The notes beneath the pieces were generated by a model. That model had not been told where the DNA came from, ran no database searches, and saw only the letters and a program-made list of their open reading frames with translations. From Ascaris suum (taxonomy: Eukaryota > Nematoda > Chromadorea > Rhabditida > Ascarididae), in the NCBI GenBank assembly GCA_013433145.1, contig CM024184.1:3472137-3536136 (forward strand): 64,000 nt of DNA, read 5' to 3'. Positions 47,460-60,300 of the stretch are shown piece by piece. A program made the position numbers and the translations under genes. Within the stretch, counting starts at the first letter, position 1. The number at the start of each line of letters is the position of its first letter.

Positions 47460-50435
47460 TCAATGCTTCTGGAAATAAGCCTTGCTTTCCTTCACTCCGG
47501 GCTTGATCGTATCCGCTCCTGGCGTCCATCCGGCTGGGCACACCTTAAATACAATTATTAGTGCTTCTTAGACACTTCCGGTCAATCTATTCAGCTAAGA
47601 CTTCCATACTCGTCACTCACAATAAGTGAGACATTTATTCGCGTAACTAAACCTAATCAATTAAAAACCTCAATCACCGAAGCGAATCAACATCCGATCA
47701 GCACCAGCTCGTTGCGAACACTCAACTCATTTGTTTCGTACGAGCTGATGTCGATCGGCATTCCTTTGTTTATCGCTAGAATGCGCTCATTTCTTCATCT
47801 ATGCTTTGTAGTTTTCTGATCGGTATTTCGCAAAGATACCAATATATCGCTATAAACTATTCGAGAGGGTAAAGGCGCACCAGCCCTCTTAGTTAAGAGA
47901 GAAGAGAAATGGAATACTCGACGAACCAATCAATGAGAGATGGTAAAACACACGAAACGATTAGCACGAAACATCCACTTGTGATAATATAATACTTTAC
48001 ATCAGAGTGGCCTAATAATGAACAGATATGGGAAAATGTATACCTCGTCTCAATATTGCAGATCGCCGCATTGTTCTTAGCTATCTATAGAGCAAGGAAA
48101 TTTTTACATTCTAGCCGATGACGGGAAAGAATGGGCATTATACCTGTAGGTAAGCACACACTCTTTTTGTGTCTGAGTGTATGCAAAGGCCTCATTTTAA
48201 CATCGTCACCGCCCCCTGCCCCCAAAAAAAGGTTCAAAACATCAAAATAATACTCCCTTCGTCGTTCTGATCGCAACATATCACTAACATTGATGAACGC
48301 GCGTCTTCTAAAGCAACACTATATATCTAAGCAACGGTCACATATAAAGCTCTCTTCTGAATGATATGCGAAGCAATCCTCACTTAAGGCGTAGAAAAAA
48401 CAACAAAAAAAGACATTTTTGAGAACTGCAGTGGGTAAAAAACCAACGAATTGAGTAGCACACAACTAATAGGGATGGTATGCATCACATCAACCGAAAA
48501 AGACATAGGTGGAAGAAAAAGATGCTGCAGCGAGAGCTCGAGCTCACGAACTTCGGTGACATATCCGTCTTTTGTTCAAGTCTCTGCTAATGCATGACTC
48601 AATACAATTTCCTGCAGACCCCACTTCAACAACATAACTCCGCATTGCAAACAATATAGAACTACGTTTGCATGGGACATTATCGTTGGGCGTGATTGGG
48701 GTCCTCCTTGATGAATTCAAAGGTAATCAGAGGCGTATTCCACTCTGCGGTAAAGAAAAGAACGTGTGAAGAAGAAAGAGAGTGAGTAAACACCTCTCCG
48801 TGTTTGTCGACGAACTGGAATGCCTGAACTAATCGAAGGGTTTCGGTCACCGATCTTCCGACCGGAAGATCATTGATCGTTATTTGCCGCAGAATTCCCT
48901 TCGGATCATGATGAAGAGACCACTGTAAATAAAATTTTCCTTTCAGAAATGATGACAAGAGAATCTTTTTCGAGAAAATAATAAACATCAATATTTCTTT
49001 GAAGCACAAAACTCAGATTCAAAAAAGGTGCCCACCGATTTCGAAACCTGTCAAGTTGTCAAAACATTATTTACCCTCTGTAATTGATTTAAAAATTATC
49101 GACGGTTTATTTTATGCAAAGGAACACGCAGAAGCGCAGAGTCTATTAGCCGCAGAGGGGTCTCAGACAACATCAACAGCAATCTAAACGAACCGATACG
49201 CGATGCCGTCATCCTCCTTCAACACTCCATAATCACGGCTGATCTGATGATTGTTATCGGAGATGATCGGTATCTTCATTTCACCAAGACCACCCTGCTT
49301 ACGAGGTGTGTTAATCCATGCCAAATGCGAAAACTGCGAGTCTGTTGATGCAGCTAGAACCTCCACGCCCAATTTCTTGAACTCTCCCACGTGCTCCGAG
49401 AATGCGATTATTTCCGTTGGGCATACGAATGTGCTGAAATCGATTATTATATGTGGTTGGGAAAAAGAAAATGCAAAATAAAGTAGAAAGTAACACGATT
49501 TATTGACTAGTTGGCCAATGTCGACCTGTGTGCGATACTCTGGAAACAGCTACTGCAAGAATGTATAATTAAATGGCCGAATCGACCAAAAATCGACATA
49601 TTACGATGCATCCATCCTTTCACATTTACCGAGACAGATGGCTATACAAACAACGAGATCACGCTACACAAAGAGAGACAGCCAAATAGACCACGACGTA
49701 ATTTCACCGAAAATTCTGCAGAACTTGGATGAGGCCGCTTCTACGGTACCATGATTAAGACCCACTAATGCTTAAAAACTCAGGCATTAATCCTTGGGTA
49801 ATCTTCCTTGCTGCAGTTGTTCGTTTATATCGTATCACAGTGCAGTTATCAGTGAGACATTTTCTCGTTTATCGTGCTGCTGAGACAATGATAAGGGCAT
49901 CGCACAATAGTGATAACAAACGTTAAACATAAAGAGCAATATGCCCAGCACTTTACAACTTATCATAACTCACCAAAAAGATGTAATGTCAAAGACTATC
50001 ACTTCAAGCAAACTATATTAACCTCATATCACGTTTTTATTATTACTTTCATTCCTTTCAAATTGTGGAAGTGTCACCTTCTCCTCCCTTCCACCATGCA
50101 CCCTTCGACACTCTCTCTTTAGCAGAAATGATTCCATATCTATTCTTGGCTAATCCTTTGCAACATTACAATAAACAATAAGGTCAATGCAAATATAAAC
50201 CCTTACTAATTTCTTAAGACATAGTACAAGGGGAATGCACAATACATAATAAAGCCGTTAAATCAAGAAATAAACCGAGAGCATAATTAAAAGGAGCTTA
50301 CAAGTCCATAGGGTAGAAGAAGAGGACCACATATTTACCCTTGTAGTCTGAGAGAGAGATTGATTTGAAATCTCCGTCGACGACCGCCGTTGCGGTGAAC
50401 GCAGGTGCTGGTTTGCCAATCACTGCCTTCGACAT
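47460..50435 (-). pseudogene. Second 2-Cys peroxiredoxin copy with a one-base frameshift
   Basis: The exons 50302-50435, 49194-49433, 48794-48922 and 47460-47543 match copy A in length and phase, except exon 3, which has 129 instead of 130 bases. The missing base falls in the codons for the second isoleucine and aspartate of GLFIIDP (rc reads TTCATCATGATCC), around 48910. As read, translation would stop nine codons later at about 138 residues. It would keep Cys49 (FVCPTE) but lose the resolving Cys170, the GRS loop and the YF tail. Everything after the deletion is intact in the shifted frame ([28 protein letters not shown]) and differs from copy A mostly at silent sites. This suggests a very recent lesion or a sequence error. 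Donors are GTAAGC, GTTCGT and GTGTTT. The exon 4 acceptor is the unusual TATTTAAG. If the base is restored it is a full 195-residue paralogue. Confidence 0.85.
48852..48871 (-). other. Hairpin within peroxiredoxin exon 3 (copy B)
   Basis: In the mRNA sense, GATCTTCC-GGTC-GGAAGATC. It is the counterpart of GACCTTCC-GGTT-GGAAGGTC at 45289-45308 in copy A. The two stem differences are compensatory (C-G versus T-A) and both are silent (Asp and Arg third positions). Confidence 0.8.
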
Positions 50436-52361
50436 CCTCGTTTACCTTAAAGTAATAACTAAGTACCACTCGTCAAAGTACGACCTTTAGCGTCACTTGC
50501 GCCAGATTTGGATAGTCATCTCCAGACCAAAGGTAACGGCTTTTATTAGGTACCCATAATCCGGGCAAATGGAACAGTAGTTCAGTGAAAAAAAAAAGGA
50601 TCAAATATGAATGACTTCAGCATCCCCATTTAACAGACACTTCAGTACATGAAAGATATGAAATCAGGAATGTGTGGATCACGAACTGGAACTCCAACAA
50701 AGCCGAAATCGTTCTTGCTTCGGTTTTTTCAAACCCGAGACGCCCTACATACAAAACCAAATCATGAACACACAGACATACACACACAGACACTGACAGC
50801 ACAATAATTATAACCTTCTTGTCGACGGCTATTTTCAATTCCCCGCTAGGGACGGGCCATAAGGATTATTTATCCTCAAGTTCATCATGGCGACATCCTA
50901 GTGGCGCTAATGTATCTTCAGGTCCATCGTACGCCAATCTGTAGCATATAGAAAATATGCGGTGACATTTGATGGTAAACTCCGATAAATCAACCTCACT
51001 GTATTTATCCTGAAGCAATTTATTTAAAACTTCGCAACTTTTTCTGACATACTATTGGAATAGAATGACGTCCATCTACCTCTTCAGCATCGTCTCTTCG
51101 AGGAATTCCAGAAACCCCGACTCCCACAAAAACCACTGCCACCAAACTACCAAAGAGATATAAAAGTGCTCCCAGATAAAGAAATACCTATCACGTTTGA
51201 TACGCCATAGCCATACGTTCTGATCCATTTACAGAAAGCAATTCACATGCAAAACCTACTATAATAAATCCCACAGAGCACTGTAAATTGCCACTAGCCC
51301 ATCACATGGGGCAATAATACTAAATATACGGTATACGATAAGTGTGTGATTTTTCTTTGGCATCGCTACTCTTAGACACTGTATCATCATCTTACAAGCG
51401 TGGTCTATTTACTTTACAAACGTCATATAATGGGAAAGTGGAACGTTCAAGTCGCCTAAACTTACGATCATTGGAATATAATTCATCTGTCGGCCATATT
51501 TTATTTTTTAATTGATGAAAACCTACTTAAATCCAATTACAGCATGACCATGTTATATTCTCTTGCTTTACCTGCTGTCACTGAAATACTCCATTATGCT
51601 CTAATACAAAGCATTACGGGGAGCGCATATATGAACAACGTCGGTTAGCGCTAACTTCAGGTTGACAAAAGGTAGAGAGAGAATGGCCTATAGAGGCTGA
51701 TTTAATTCATTAGATAAGCGGCAATCGTCACCATGCTCGTATGATGCACTAAGACAACGGTAAACATACCGACGATTACGTTCGCCTTTAATATCGATGT
51801 GTGATGTCTTCGAGAAAAAAAAACATCAACGATGTTCTCATAAAATTTCGAAATTATTAATTCGAGAGAAAAAAATCCTAAAGGAAATTTACAAGTTATA
51901 AGCCGAATATAAAGACAAAAAAAACAGAAATTAACAAGAAAAATTAGTCCTCAACTTTGCGTATGCAAATAGACTGATCTCCTTGACGGATTCCCCAAAA
52001 TTCAACAATCAACCCGCCAATGAAGATCGTTGTTATACGTCTTCCACTTTAAAGCGTAAAACACATTATCGTTTCGGTTAATACGTATGCATAATGTCGA
52101 ACAACCTAAGGGAATTGGGAAACTCGTCAACCACAACCCTCCACCAATATGACTCCCTAAGCTCAAATTCAGTCCTACCAGTTAACTCTTCCAATAACAG
52201 AGAATTTTAATTGAGAAGTCAAAGAACCTTAAGAACTCATTAATTCAACAGATCAGAGCAATCAGACAAAGAATACTAAATAAATTCTAATGTTGCGATG
52301 ACCTCGTGCACCGAACAGGTCTTTTTAATCGACCCTAACACAGATAATTTCGGATGTTTTC

Positions 52362-52628
52362 CTAGTCAGCTGCTTTTATGTCAGCAACCCGACCAGTGAA
52401 GACTGTTCTATAGCAGTGCACAACCCTCATTCCCCGATCGAATCCTCGTCGGAAAACATTTATCCGATCTTTTCTCTTGACAGAAAGGCTTCCCATTGAA
52501 GGTTTTCCCGGTTTTTCCTCCAAATTTTTAATCAGCACCTTCCCCCATTGCCTGCCGACAAATTCTTCCTTGACCAAAAGTCCTTCGCCGGCACTAGACT
52601 TTATGGGTTGTGTCGTTGTACCATACAA
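52362..52628 (-). CDS. Candidate - strand exon, unknown product
   Basis: 88 open codons ending in TAG at 52362, with purine-first codons typical of coding DNA: GEGLLVKEEFVGRQWGKVLI, then SVKRKDRINVFRRGFDRGMR. No ATG start, acceptor or motif is convincing. The overlapping + strand frame is shorter. Confidence 0.27.
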   Translation of the reverse strand: MYGTTTQPIKSSAGEGLLVKEEFVGRQWGKVLIKNLEEKPGKPSMGSLSVKRKDRINVFRRGFDRGMRVVHCYRTVFTGRVADIKAAD

Positions 52629-54391
52629 GATTTAGTGCGAGTTCGGAACAGCACAGTAATAACGATACGTTGTAATCACCACAAGTCACAGCAACAGTGC
52701 GAGACTGCAGCCATTTTTCACTTACCCTAAGAGGGAAACAAAGATCGTCGCAGATCAGTGGAGGGGCGGAGAGGGGGGGGAGGGATTATTTTGTGCACTA
52801 CTATTTGTTTTCTCACCCCCCCCCCCGTGATGACAACATTCACGCGGTACTTTCTTTTTTTGAAACTTTATTGCTGCTTATGTGGAAAAGTGCGCATTTC
52901 ACAAATATTTATGCAGGAGCACATAAAGGAGGAGGGGGTCATCAAGTCAACAAATTCTTTGCCAGTACGAGTGGGGGAATGAAACCTTCAAAAGGGGTCA
53001 TCATTCAATAAGTGCACACATTTTCATGACGCACCGTTGTAGATATTCCATAAATCCACTCATCCTCAGAAACCGGGCTGGTCGAGCAATGCAAGCTAGA
53101 AACGACCTATCTTCGAACATTCACTAGGTCTGCGTTAAATCGGATCCCCTTCTTGGTCACTAGTACTTCCCACTCGGCGATTTTGAAATGAACGCACATT
53201 TCACGCATATTTAAGTAATTTTTGAGTAGAAATGCATGTAAAAATTGATGAATTGTTGATGTTGAATCAAAACCTTTCAGAAGTTGATGAATCAAAGTTG
53301 GGATTTTTTAAGCGGAAATGCTCATAACGTACATTACATTGAAAAAATTTCGTAGCCACAGCTTTGATATTCTCTGATATGGAGAGTGACACATATATGC
53401 ACGAACATGTGCACAAATATGCCCTCAACGTAAGGGACTCTATAAATTTGCAAACGTCACAAAACAAGGTGCAATCACCTATTGTAGTCAAGGTGTAACC
53501 AGCCAATCTACTCAATTAAAATAAAGGTGAGTTGGTTGTGGTGACAAACAAAAAACAACGGTCAAGGGAGAGGTAAGGCAATCGATCGAAGGTGCCGTCG
53601 AAGCGAATAGAGTGAAGTACAGCGTACATTCACGACACATACAACTCACAACACTGACGCAAATGCACTCACTAGAGAACGGTTGCATCGCCCATAATGT
53701 GCGCTGTGCGCAAGAACATTCTTCACTCTTTGATCTACACCAAAGAAGTAACACAATAACATACGAAACGACCGTCGACAGTCACCAACCGCCTCTTTGG
53801 TGATACGCATAGGCAAGAGGTTATAATAGGGGAGGAGGATGAGGAGGACCAAATTCAGGTCTGGAATCTAAATACAACTGAATTCCTAAAGTTTTTGCGA
53901 AAGGTGTCCCAAAATTAGTGTGAAATTAAGTCGGGAAAAGGATGGCGGATGGTGAGGTGGAAGCGAATAGGGGATGAGGATGGTGGTGAAAGTGGAAGTG
54001 AACATAGATGGGCAGAAACGATAAAACCTTACAATTACCACCGATATATTTGAACTGTTCACCTATCTTTGATGCCCATCCCACAGATATAAATGCAACC
54101 ACCCACCAAAACAATGCGCAATTTTCTATCAGTAACAATACATGGACATCACATAGAAGTCTGTTGATCTTTGTCGTTTGTTGTGCATCTGCACTGCAGT
54201 ACAAAGTACAACACGACAGCATCCCGATAGTGGCACGCAGCCATCGGAACTAGAGTTAAGGTTCCCCGACTAGAACTTCCTGAACGCCGGATCCCACTCT
54301 TCGGTTAAAAACCTACCGTTAATGGTGCTGTGCCGAATGGAAATTTGCAGCGAGGGAACCTCTGCCGCCGAAGAACTTAAACCTTCAACAT

Positions 54392-54429
54392 GGAAGAGGA
54401 ATTGCCCGGCACCTCTTCTTCGGGCAATT
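54392..54429. repeat. Two interlocked perfect stems
   Basis: GAAGAGG (54393-54399) complements CCTCTTC (54412-54418), and AATTGCCCG (54400-54408) complements CGGGCAATT (54421-54429). The order is that of a pseudoknot, but the connecting loops (0 and 2 bases) are too short for both to form together, so they would be alternative hairpins. Confidence 0.9.
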
Positions 54430-54966
54430 ACCCCCTAAAGTCTCCCTTTCCCATAAATGCAAACAACAAATTCTCTAGTGCATAGCTGTGTGCCTCAACG
54501 GTGACATTTCCGCCATCAGACACTGCCTAAGCACAAGGAATCCTTCGTTTTCGGCGGGGATTCACTTAAAAAAACTGCAATATTAATGCGAACTAATGTA
54601 GACTCCGGATAATTCTCAAGAAATTGAAAAATTAGAAATTCAAAGCACAGCGAGTTTTTGAAGTTCCTCATCTTAGTGACTGCGATATATTCAATTCCAG
54701 AATTGTTTTGGTGCTAGAGTGGTATGTTGATCCCCCTCCCCTTTACCCTCCCCCCCCCCACCCCCCCCCCCCAAACATCAAAAAATGTAATACTTTTTCC
54801 CATTTCAGTGTTTAATATTTTGCTGCATCATTACTTCAGGGCGCAAAAATTTATAACGCTCAAATGACTCCATTCCATTCATAAACCGTCGTTCCAATTC
54901 TAGGACAATGTACGCTATCCACCGTAACAGCACATACTTCCTTCTTCATATGAACACATCATCATA

Positions 54967-55459
54967 GTGAAACGAATGCTCCTACCCGCCGGGACAGGCA
55001 AAGGGGGAGGAGATGGAGGGGAGAAGAGGAAGATAAATGAATTCATGCACGATCAAATGCAATCGTCGAATGCGTACAGGATCAGCCAATTCCCGAGAAT
55101 TAGTCCGCCGCACTTCACCATCAACCCGTCGGCATTCGAATTCTCCTCTCCACCTTTACCTGCCCATTATGGCGTCGAACACCAACGGCAGGATGTTTCT
55201 TTGCAAGCACCCAGCCACTCGAAACCGCTTCCACCGCTCATCCAATGAAATTTGGACTTGTTCACAGGGAAAACGAACTTGTAGCCTCCCGTTGCATATA
55301 TCAGTGGGAAATATAAAACTTTATGAACAATATATTATAAGCTTGCGAGAGGAGGAGGGATTATTAGAAGATTTCAATAAAAGACGCAAGGTGGAGAAGG
55401 ACAGATACGACGAAGAAGGAAAGCGGGAGGGTGAGGGGGGTGGTATCGGTACTGGATGA
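54967..55459 (+). CDS. Overlapping open frames, unknown product
   Basis: Frame 1 (54967-55248) contains NEFMHDQMQSSNAYRISQFP and a proline-rich end. Frame 2 (55037-55459, ATG, 140 codons) ends in a charged low-complexity tail (EEEGLLEDFNKRRKVEKDRY, then Glu/Gly-rich). Both are longer than expected by chance, but the tail reflects a purine-rich tract. One may be real. No family recognised. Confidence 0.25.
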
Positions 55460-57260
55460 TGAAGGCTAGTTAAGATCAGCTAAGAACAGAGTACAATACG
55501 ACCACCAGCAAAGATATCGATTCCACGACTCTATATACCTTAATTATTCGGTGCAAATTTGTGGTCCTTAAACGACTTATTCTACCAGAAAAAGCAACGA
55601 ATATACGTAATATACAGCCAAAATAAATGCCACTAGTAGACAGACAATTAATTGGAACGATAACCAACTTTTCGTTAAGCAAATTTCAATAATTAACACC
55701 TTTAATGCAAACTTTATCGATGATATAAAAATTGGCGAAGATAGTAAAGCTCCCATGAAAGAAAAAAATCAACGAAGAGCGGAAACTGAATAGGTAGACT
55801 CGACAAACTTAGAAATGGTATGAGGCATAACTGCCTCTCCCCCTAATCCCCTCCCCTCTACTTTCTAAGTGACCTGCTCCTTCCTCTCTTCTTTGACGCG
55901 TTATTCTCCATGCTCTTTTCTCCTCTTCTATTGCTGCCTTCTGCAAGAAAACAACGGGGAGGGGAAAGGGAGAGAAAAGATGAATGCAAAGGAACTTCTG
56001 GACTATATTTTATAAGATAATTACCACACAAATTTTTGAAGACAAATACATAAGACATGTCTCAATCCCCTCCCCCCCCCCCCGTGACAAAGTTAAAAGC
56101 CTCATATTCCGGCACATTTTGGAGCCTCTCTTCCATACAAAAACCGCCTGATCCATAATATATCAAACAATATTCCATAGCAAAAAAAACCTATGTTCCT
56201 GTCAAACAATAGGAAAGCGCATCAAAACTGCCCGCGTGGGCATGCGTTTTATACAATTACACCTGTAAAAGTAATGGAAGTATCCAATAGGTTCCCGAAA
56301 ATACCTAAAAAATACCCAAAAACAACAACTGCGCCCAACAAGTTCCCCGAAAAATAATTGTTTGAATGGCTTTTCAAAAAAAAATAGACATTCCAATCTG
56401 CATCGATAGTTCGTTTCTTTTTGCCTTTTGAATACAGGTTTCATGCAAATATATCGCAGCTAATTAGTGAGCTTTCTAAGCGAAAATTTGTGAGAACTAG
56501 AAAGCCATTATTCAAACTCGCCTGAAATTATAAGAGAAGGAACGGGGAAAGGGGGTGATGGAATGAGCGAAAAAATTTTCTCACTCAAGCATTGCACCTT
56601 AATTTAATCGACAGTAACGAACCAAAAAAAACACAGCAAAAAAAGGTAAATTCATGGGAAGGGAAGGGTACACTTCAAATTGAACGCCAAGTTTGCGTTC
56701 CAAATAAAAACAAAAGAAATGAGATGAAATTAGAAAGATTAATAAATAATAAAATAAAACATTTAACAGATACATTATGATCAACCAGTAACAAAAATTC
56801 CCTTCAAGAAAAAACCTCCCCTCATTATAAATAATTCACCTGGAAAATAATACATACAGAAATATTTTTATCGAACCGTTTTCGAAAACATCCAGCAAAG
56901 CGTCGACTATTACTCTACGCTTTCAGCTTAAAGCATTAAACTGCTGAACACTTCGCAGTGACTTTCAACGTTAGACTCAACCAATATTTGACCCTCGGCG
57001 GCGCGTTCGCTTTCAATTAGTGTGGTAAAACAAGCGATGACGAGGATGGGAGGGGGAATAGAGGCGAGTGACGACTCTCCGATAAGCCACCACTAAATAG
57101 GGGAACTTTTCGCTGAAAGAAATGCGCCAATATGTTAACTTATCAACAAGAATAAAAACTTTCCATTTTGAATCGATTACAAGTTTACGGCCACTCTCCT
57201 TACCTCCCCTCTCTTCCTTAAGAAAACGGCGCCAAAACCCCCTATAACGAAATCCTAGTC

Positions 57261-57266
57261 TTTATT
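57261..57266 (-). promoter_or_regulatory. ALG2 polyadenylation signal
   Basis: TTTATT on the + strand, AATAAA on the coding strand, 63 bases beyond the ALG2 stop codon (57331-57329). Confidence 0.75.
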
Positions 57267-57328
57267 AATTATTAGCATCCACGGTCTGTTTTCATTCATT
57301 TCAAATGATTGAATTTACAATTCCTAAT

Positions 57329-60300
57329 TCATGAACCAACTCGAAGGATTGACTGTACGAGCGTTTCAAGTTGGTCTGCAAACTTATTGAACGTGAACAT
57401 CGATTCCACTCGTTTTCTGCCCTCTTCGCCGATACGCACCGCATCTGCTTCTCCTCGAACCAATTGTGCCATCTTGTCGGCAAAGGCACCCGCTTCGGCG
57501 TCGACCAAGAATCCACTCACTCCGTCATCGATCGATTCTTTCGGTCCACCCGAATTGACGGCGATCACACAAGTTTTCATATACATTGCCTCCACAGGTA
57601 CAATGCCGAAATGCTCGTTGGATGGTGTATATAATACTGCGATGGCACGACGGAGTAGTTCTGCTTTCACGTTATCAGCTGTAAACGAGTAGGGAACATA
57701 TATGCTGACAAGTCACAAAAGAATTGAACAAAAAACTATGATTGAATAGAAATTAAAAAGATAAGGTGATCATTATAGCACATAATCCCATGTTGCACAA
57801 ATTTATTGTGAGTATACTACGTCGCACTACGTTTACACTTCACCCGCTAATCAATTTCTCTGCGCAATAATCAGCTCAGATCTTATCAAAAGTGACAGCC
57901 AGCGACAGTCCTTTTGCAATATACCTGTTGTATTTCAAGGAGGATGAGGGATAGAGGGAAGGGGAGGAGGCATCAAGTACAACAATAAATCAGAGACAGA
58001 CATATCACAGTGCGAACAGGTTGAACAAATCTTCATGCCGAGAAGAGCAATTATTGCCAGCTTCTACCGCAGCGCAAAACTTCTTCGAGGCGTGTAATTA
58101 TACAGCATACGAGAATGTCACTGAGAGATGGACATTCACGCTCAGGCCAAGTAAGTAAAAAATCGTTTTGTATAATGCTTAAGGCGCGACATAAATGAAC
58201 CCTGATCCATGATATATTAAACTAAAGGAGTATGCACCAAAATGTTTAGCCAAGCTCAAATAGAAGGGGAGGTATGGGGGGAGGGATGATGTGATCTTCA
58301 CATGAAACAAGCAGCATAATCCCATGCCAACCACATCTACTCCATATATTGAAACTGCCACAACGCGCGCCTAATTTGACACTGATGCGAGCAAGTTCAC
58401 TTGTACCTGCGACTCACTACTACCTGCTTCCATCCTACCAAGAGAATAGATTTTTCAATGCATTACACACGTTAAAGATGGGGCCCTGGCAAAGAAGTCC
58501 AAGTTGAGGCTCACATACTACAACTTATCTAAACTTAGACTCCTTTATTGTAGTTAGGTTCCTTTCACTACGCTTATACTGCCATCTGTTTTGTCGACTC
58601 GGTGCAAAAACACAGCCCAGCTTTTGTATCAGCCTTATGCAGACGATCCATTCTTCCACACACCTTCAAGCCGCACTCCTTCTCCCCTTCTCTTTCAGCC
58701 TTCCGATTGAAACCAAGAAGAGAGGACGGAAAATTTGCAAGAAAAAAATCTCCAGTCTACTCTAAACCATAAAATGTTCTCTGATTTTACAGCGCTAAGG
58801 CGTATACGTCGATGAAAAACATTAAACACAATAGTTTTATCAATTAATCCCACTGTTAGTTTAACAGTGTTGACCTCAACATAGATGTTTTTGTTTATCG
58901 ATAATGCGTGATTATTGGTAACTTTATGTCTACGTTGCACAACAGCACGAATGGAATACGAGAAGTTTTATTTTATTTTGATATTCCTTTATAGTTTTGA
59001 ATGTTTTCCTGAGTACATTTGGATAAACCACAGTGGTTAAGACTATCTACATTTCAAAATGCTTAGCAGTTGGAAGTTTTTTAGTTTATAATTCCTGACT
59101 CTGTTAATTACGTATATCATCTTATGCTGTTCTCCGCGTATCACATTTCGCGTTTTCAATCTGTTTCTTATGTTAAAAGCATTCAAATACGTTTCCTTCA
59201 GTCCATATATTTAACACTACATTTCATATTGACTTCGAACAATTAACATACTTTGTTTATTCCAATACTTATTAAATTATGAACATATAACATTATAAAC
59301 TTGTAGAGCAGTTTTGCCTTATTTATTAGGTAAATGTGCATATATGTGTAAAGTTTGTTTAGCGGCGATTTCATTACTTGATGATATCATCTAGTATTTT
59401 CCGCGCGTTATTATTTATTACCTAGCTATACTCTGCTTAAGTATCTCTTATTTGCGATATAGGATAAAACCTTTTGTAATACTAAAGTGGAAAACGGCAA
59501 CCTAATTCAAACTCCCAAACAACGGTTGTGGAAAAAAGAAGGAAAACGATTAGCAGTGACGAGGCAGGGACCACATTTCATGAATTTCTTGTTCATTACA
59601 CACTCATATTAGACATTTTATCTACATACTTGTATGTTTCTTCTCTTCTTTAACCTCTCCTCAACGCATGCTTATAATGTCTATTTTCCTGTACTAACAG
59701 GGTTACGCGTTTCGTTCTGACGATGGCCCGCGCATAACTCGGGTGCACACGTCAACGGATAAGAGCCGGAACGTGGTCGCCTTTTATTCGCATAGGCATT
59801 TTATCCACGTCTTATTTCTTTAACATTTCATCTTCTAACATCGACCTATCAATGCTATCTTTATATTTTAGGCTTCTTATATCATCGTCTTTCTCTATAA
59901 AAACATAAAGAAACATTACACAACACGTCAATTAGCAGCTATCGTATATCATCCGCTCTCTATTCTATTTTTTATGAAGTCCCTTTCCTTTTTCTTTTCA
60001 TTCTCGATTATGCAGGAAAAATTTGCTTATCAGTCTATCATATCTAATCAAAAAAAGGAGAGGAAAACTGGGCAAAAATTACTAGAAATATGCCATTTGT
60101 CCTATTCACTTTGTGTAAAAATACAAATCAGATATTGGATCACTATGATGCGGATGTCGCCTTCTTATCTTCTCACTCTTCACTTCATATCTCAACAACA
60201 CCCAAAATGGAGAATTTGAATTTATCAATCCAATGTACATAAAACAGCGCATTCAAAATCCATCATAACATTTAAAAACAGTTTGCTACCCACTGAACTT

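Larger units (their letters stand above)
50436..57260. other. Gene-poor interval between peroxiredoxin B and ALG2
   Basis: No recognised gene in 6.8 kb. Notable contents: a GACA-type repeat tail (50766-50799), a weak - strand frame (52362-52628), C-runs at 52816-52827, 54751-54772 and 56076-56085, an interlocked hairpin (54392-54429), and two overlapping + strand frames (54967-55459). The promoter of peroxiredoxin B should be just right of 50435; none was identified. Confidence 0.45.

Noticed and set aside
57309..57692. + strand ORF of 127 codons
   Set aside because: It is the antisense shadow of ALG2 exon 6.
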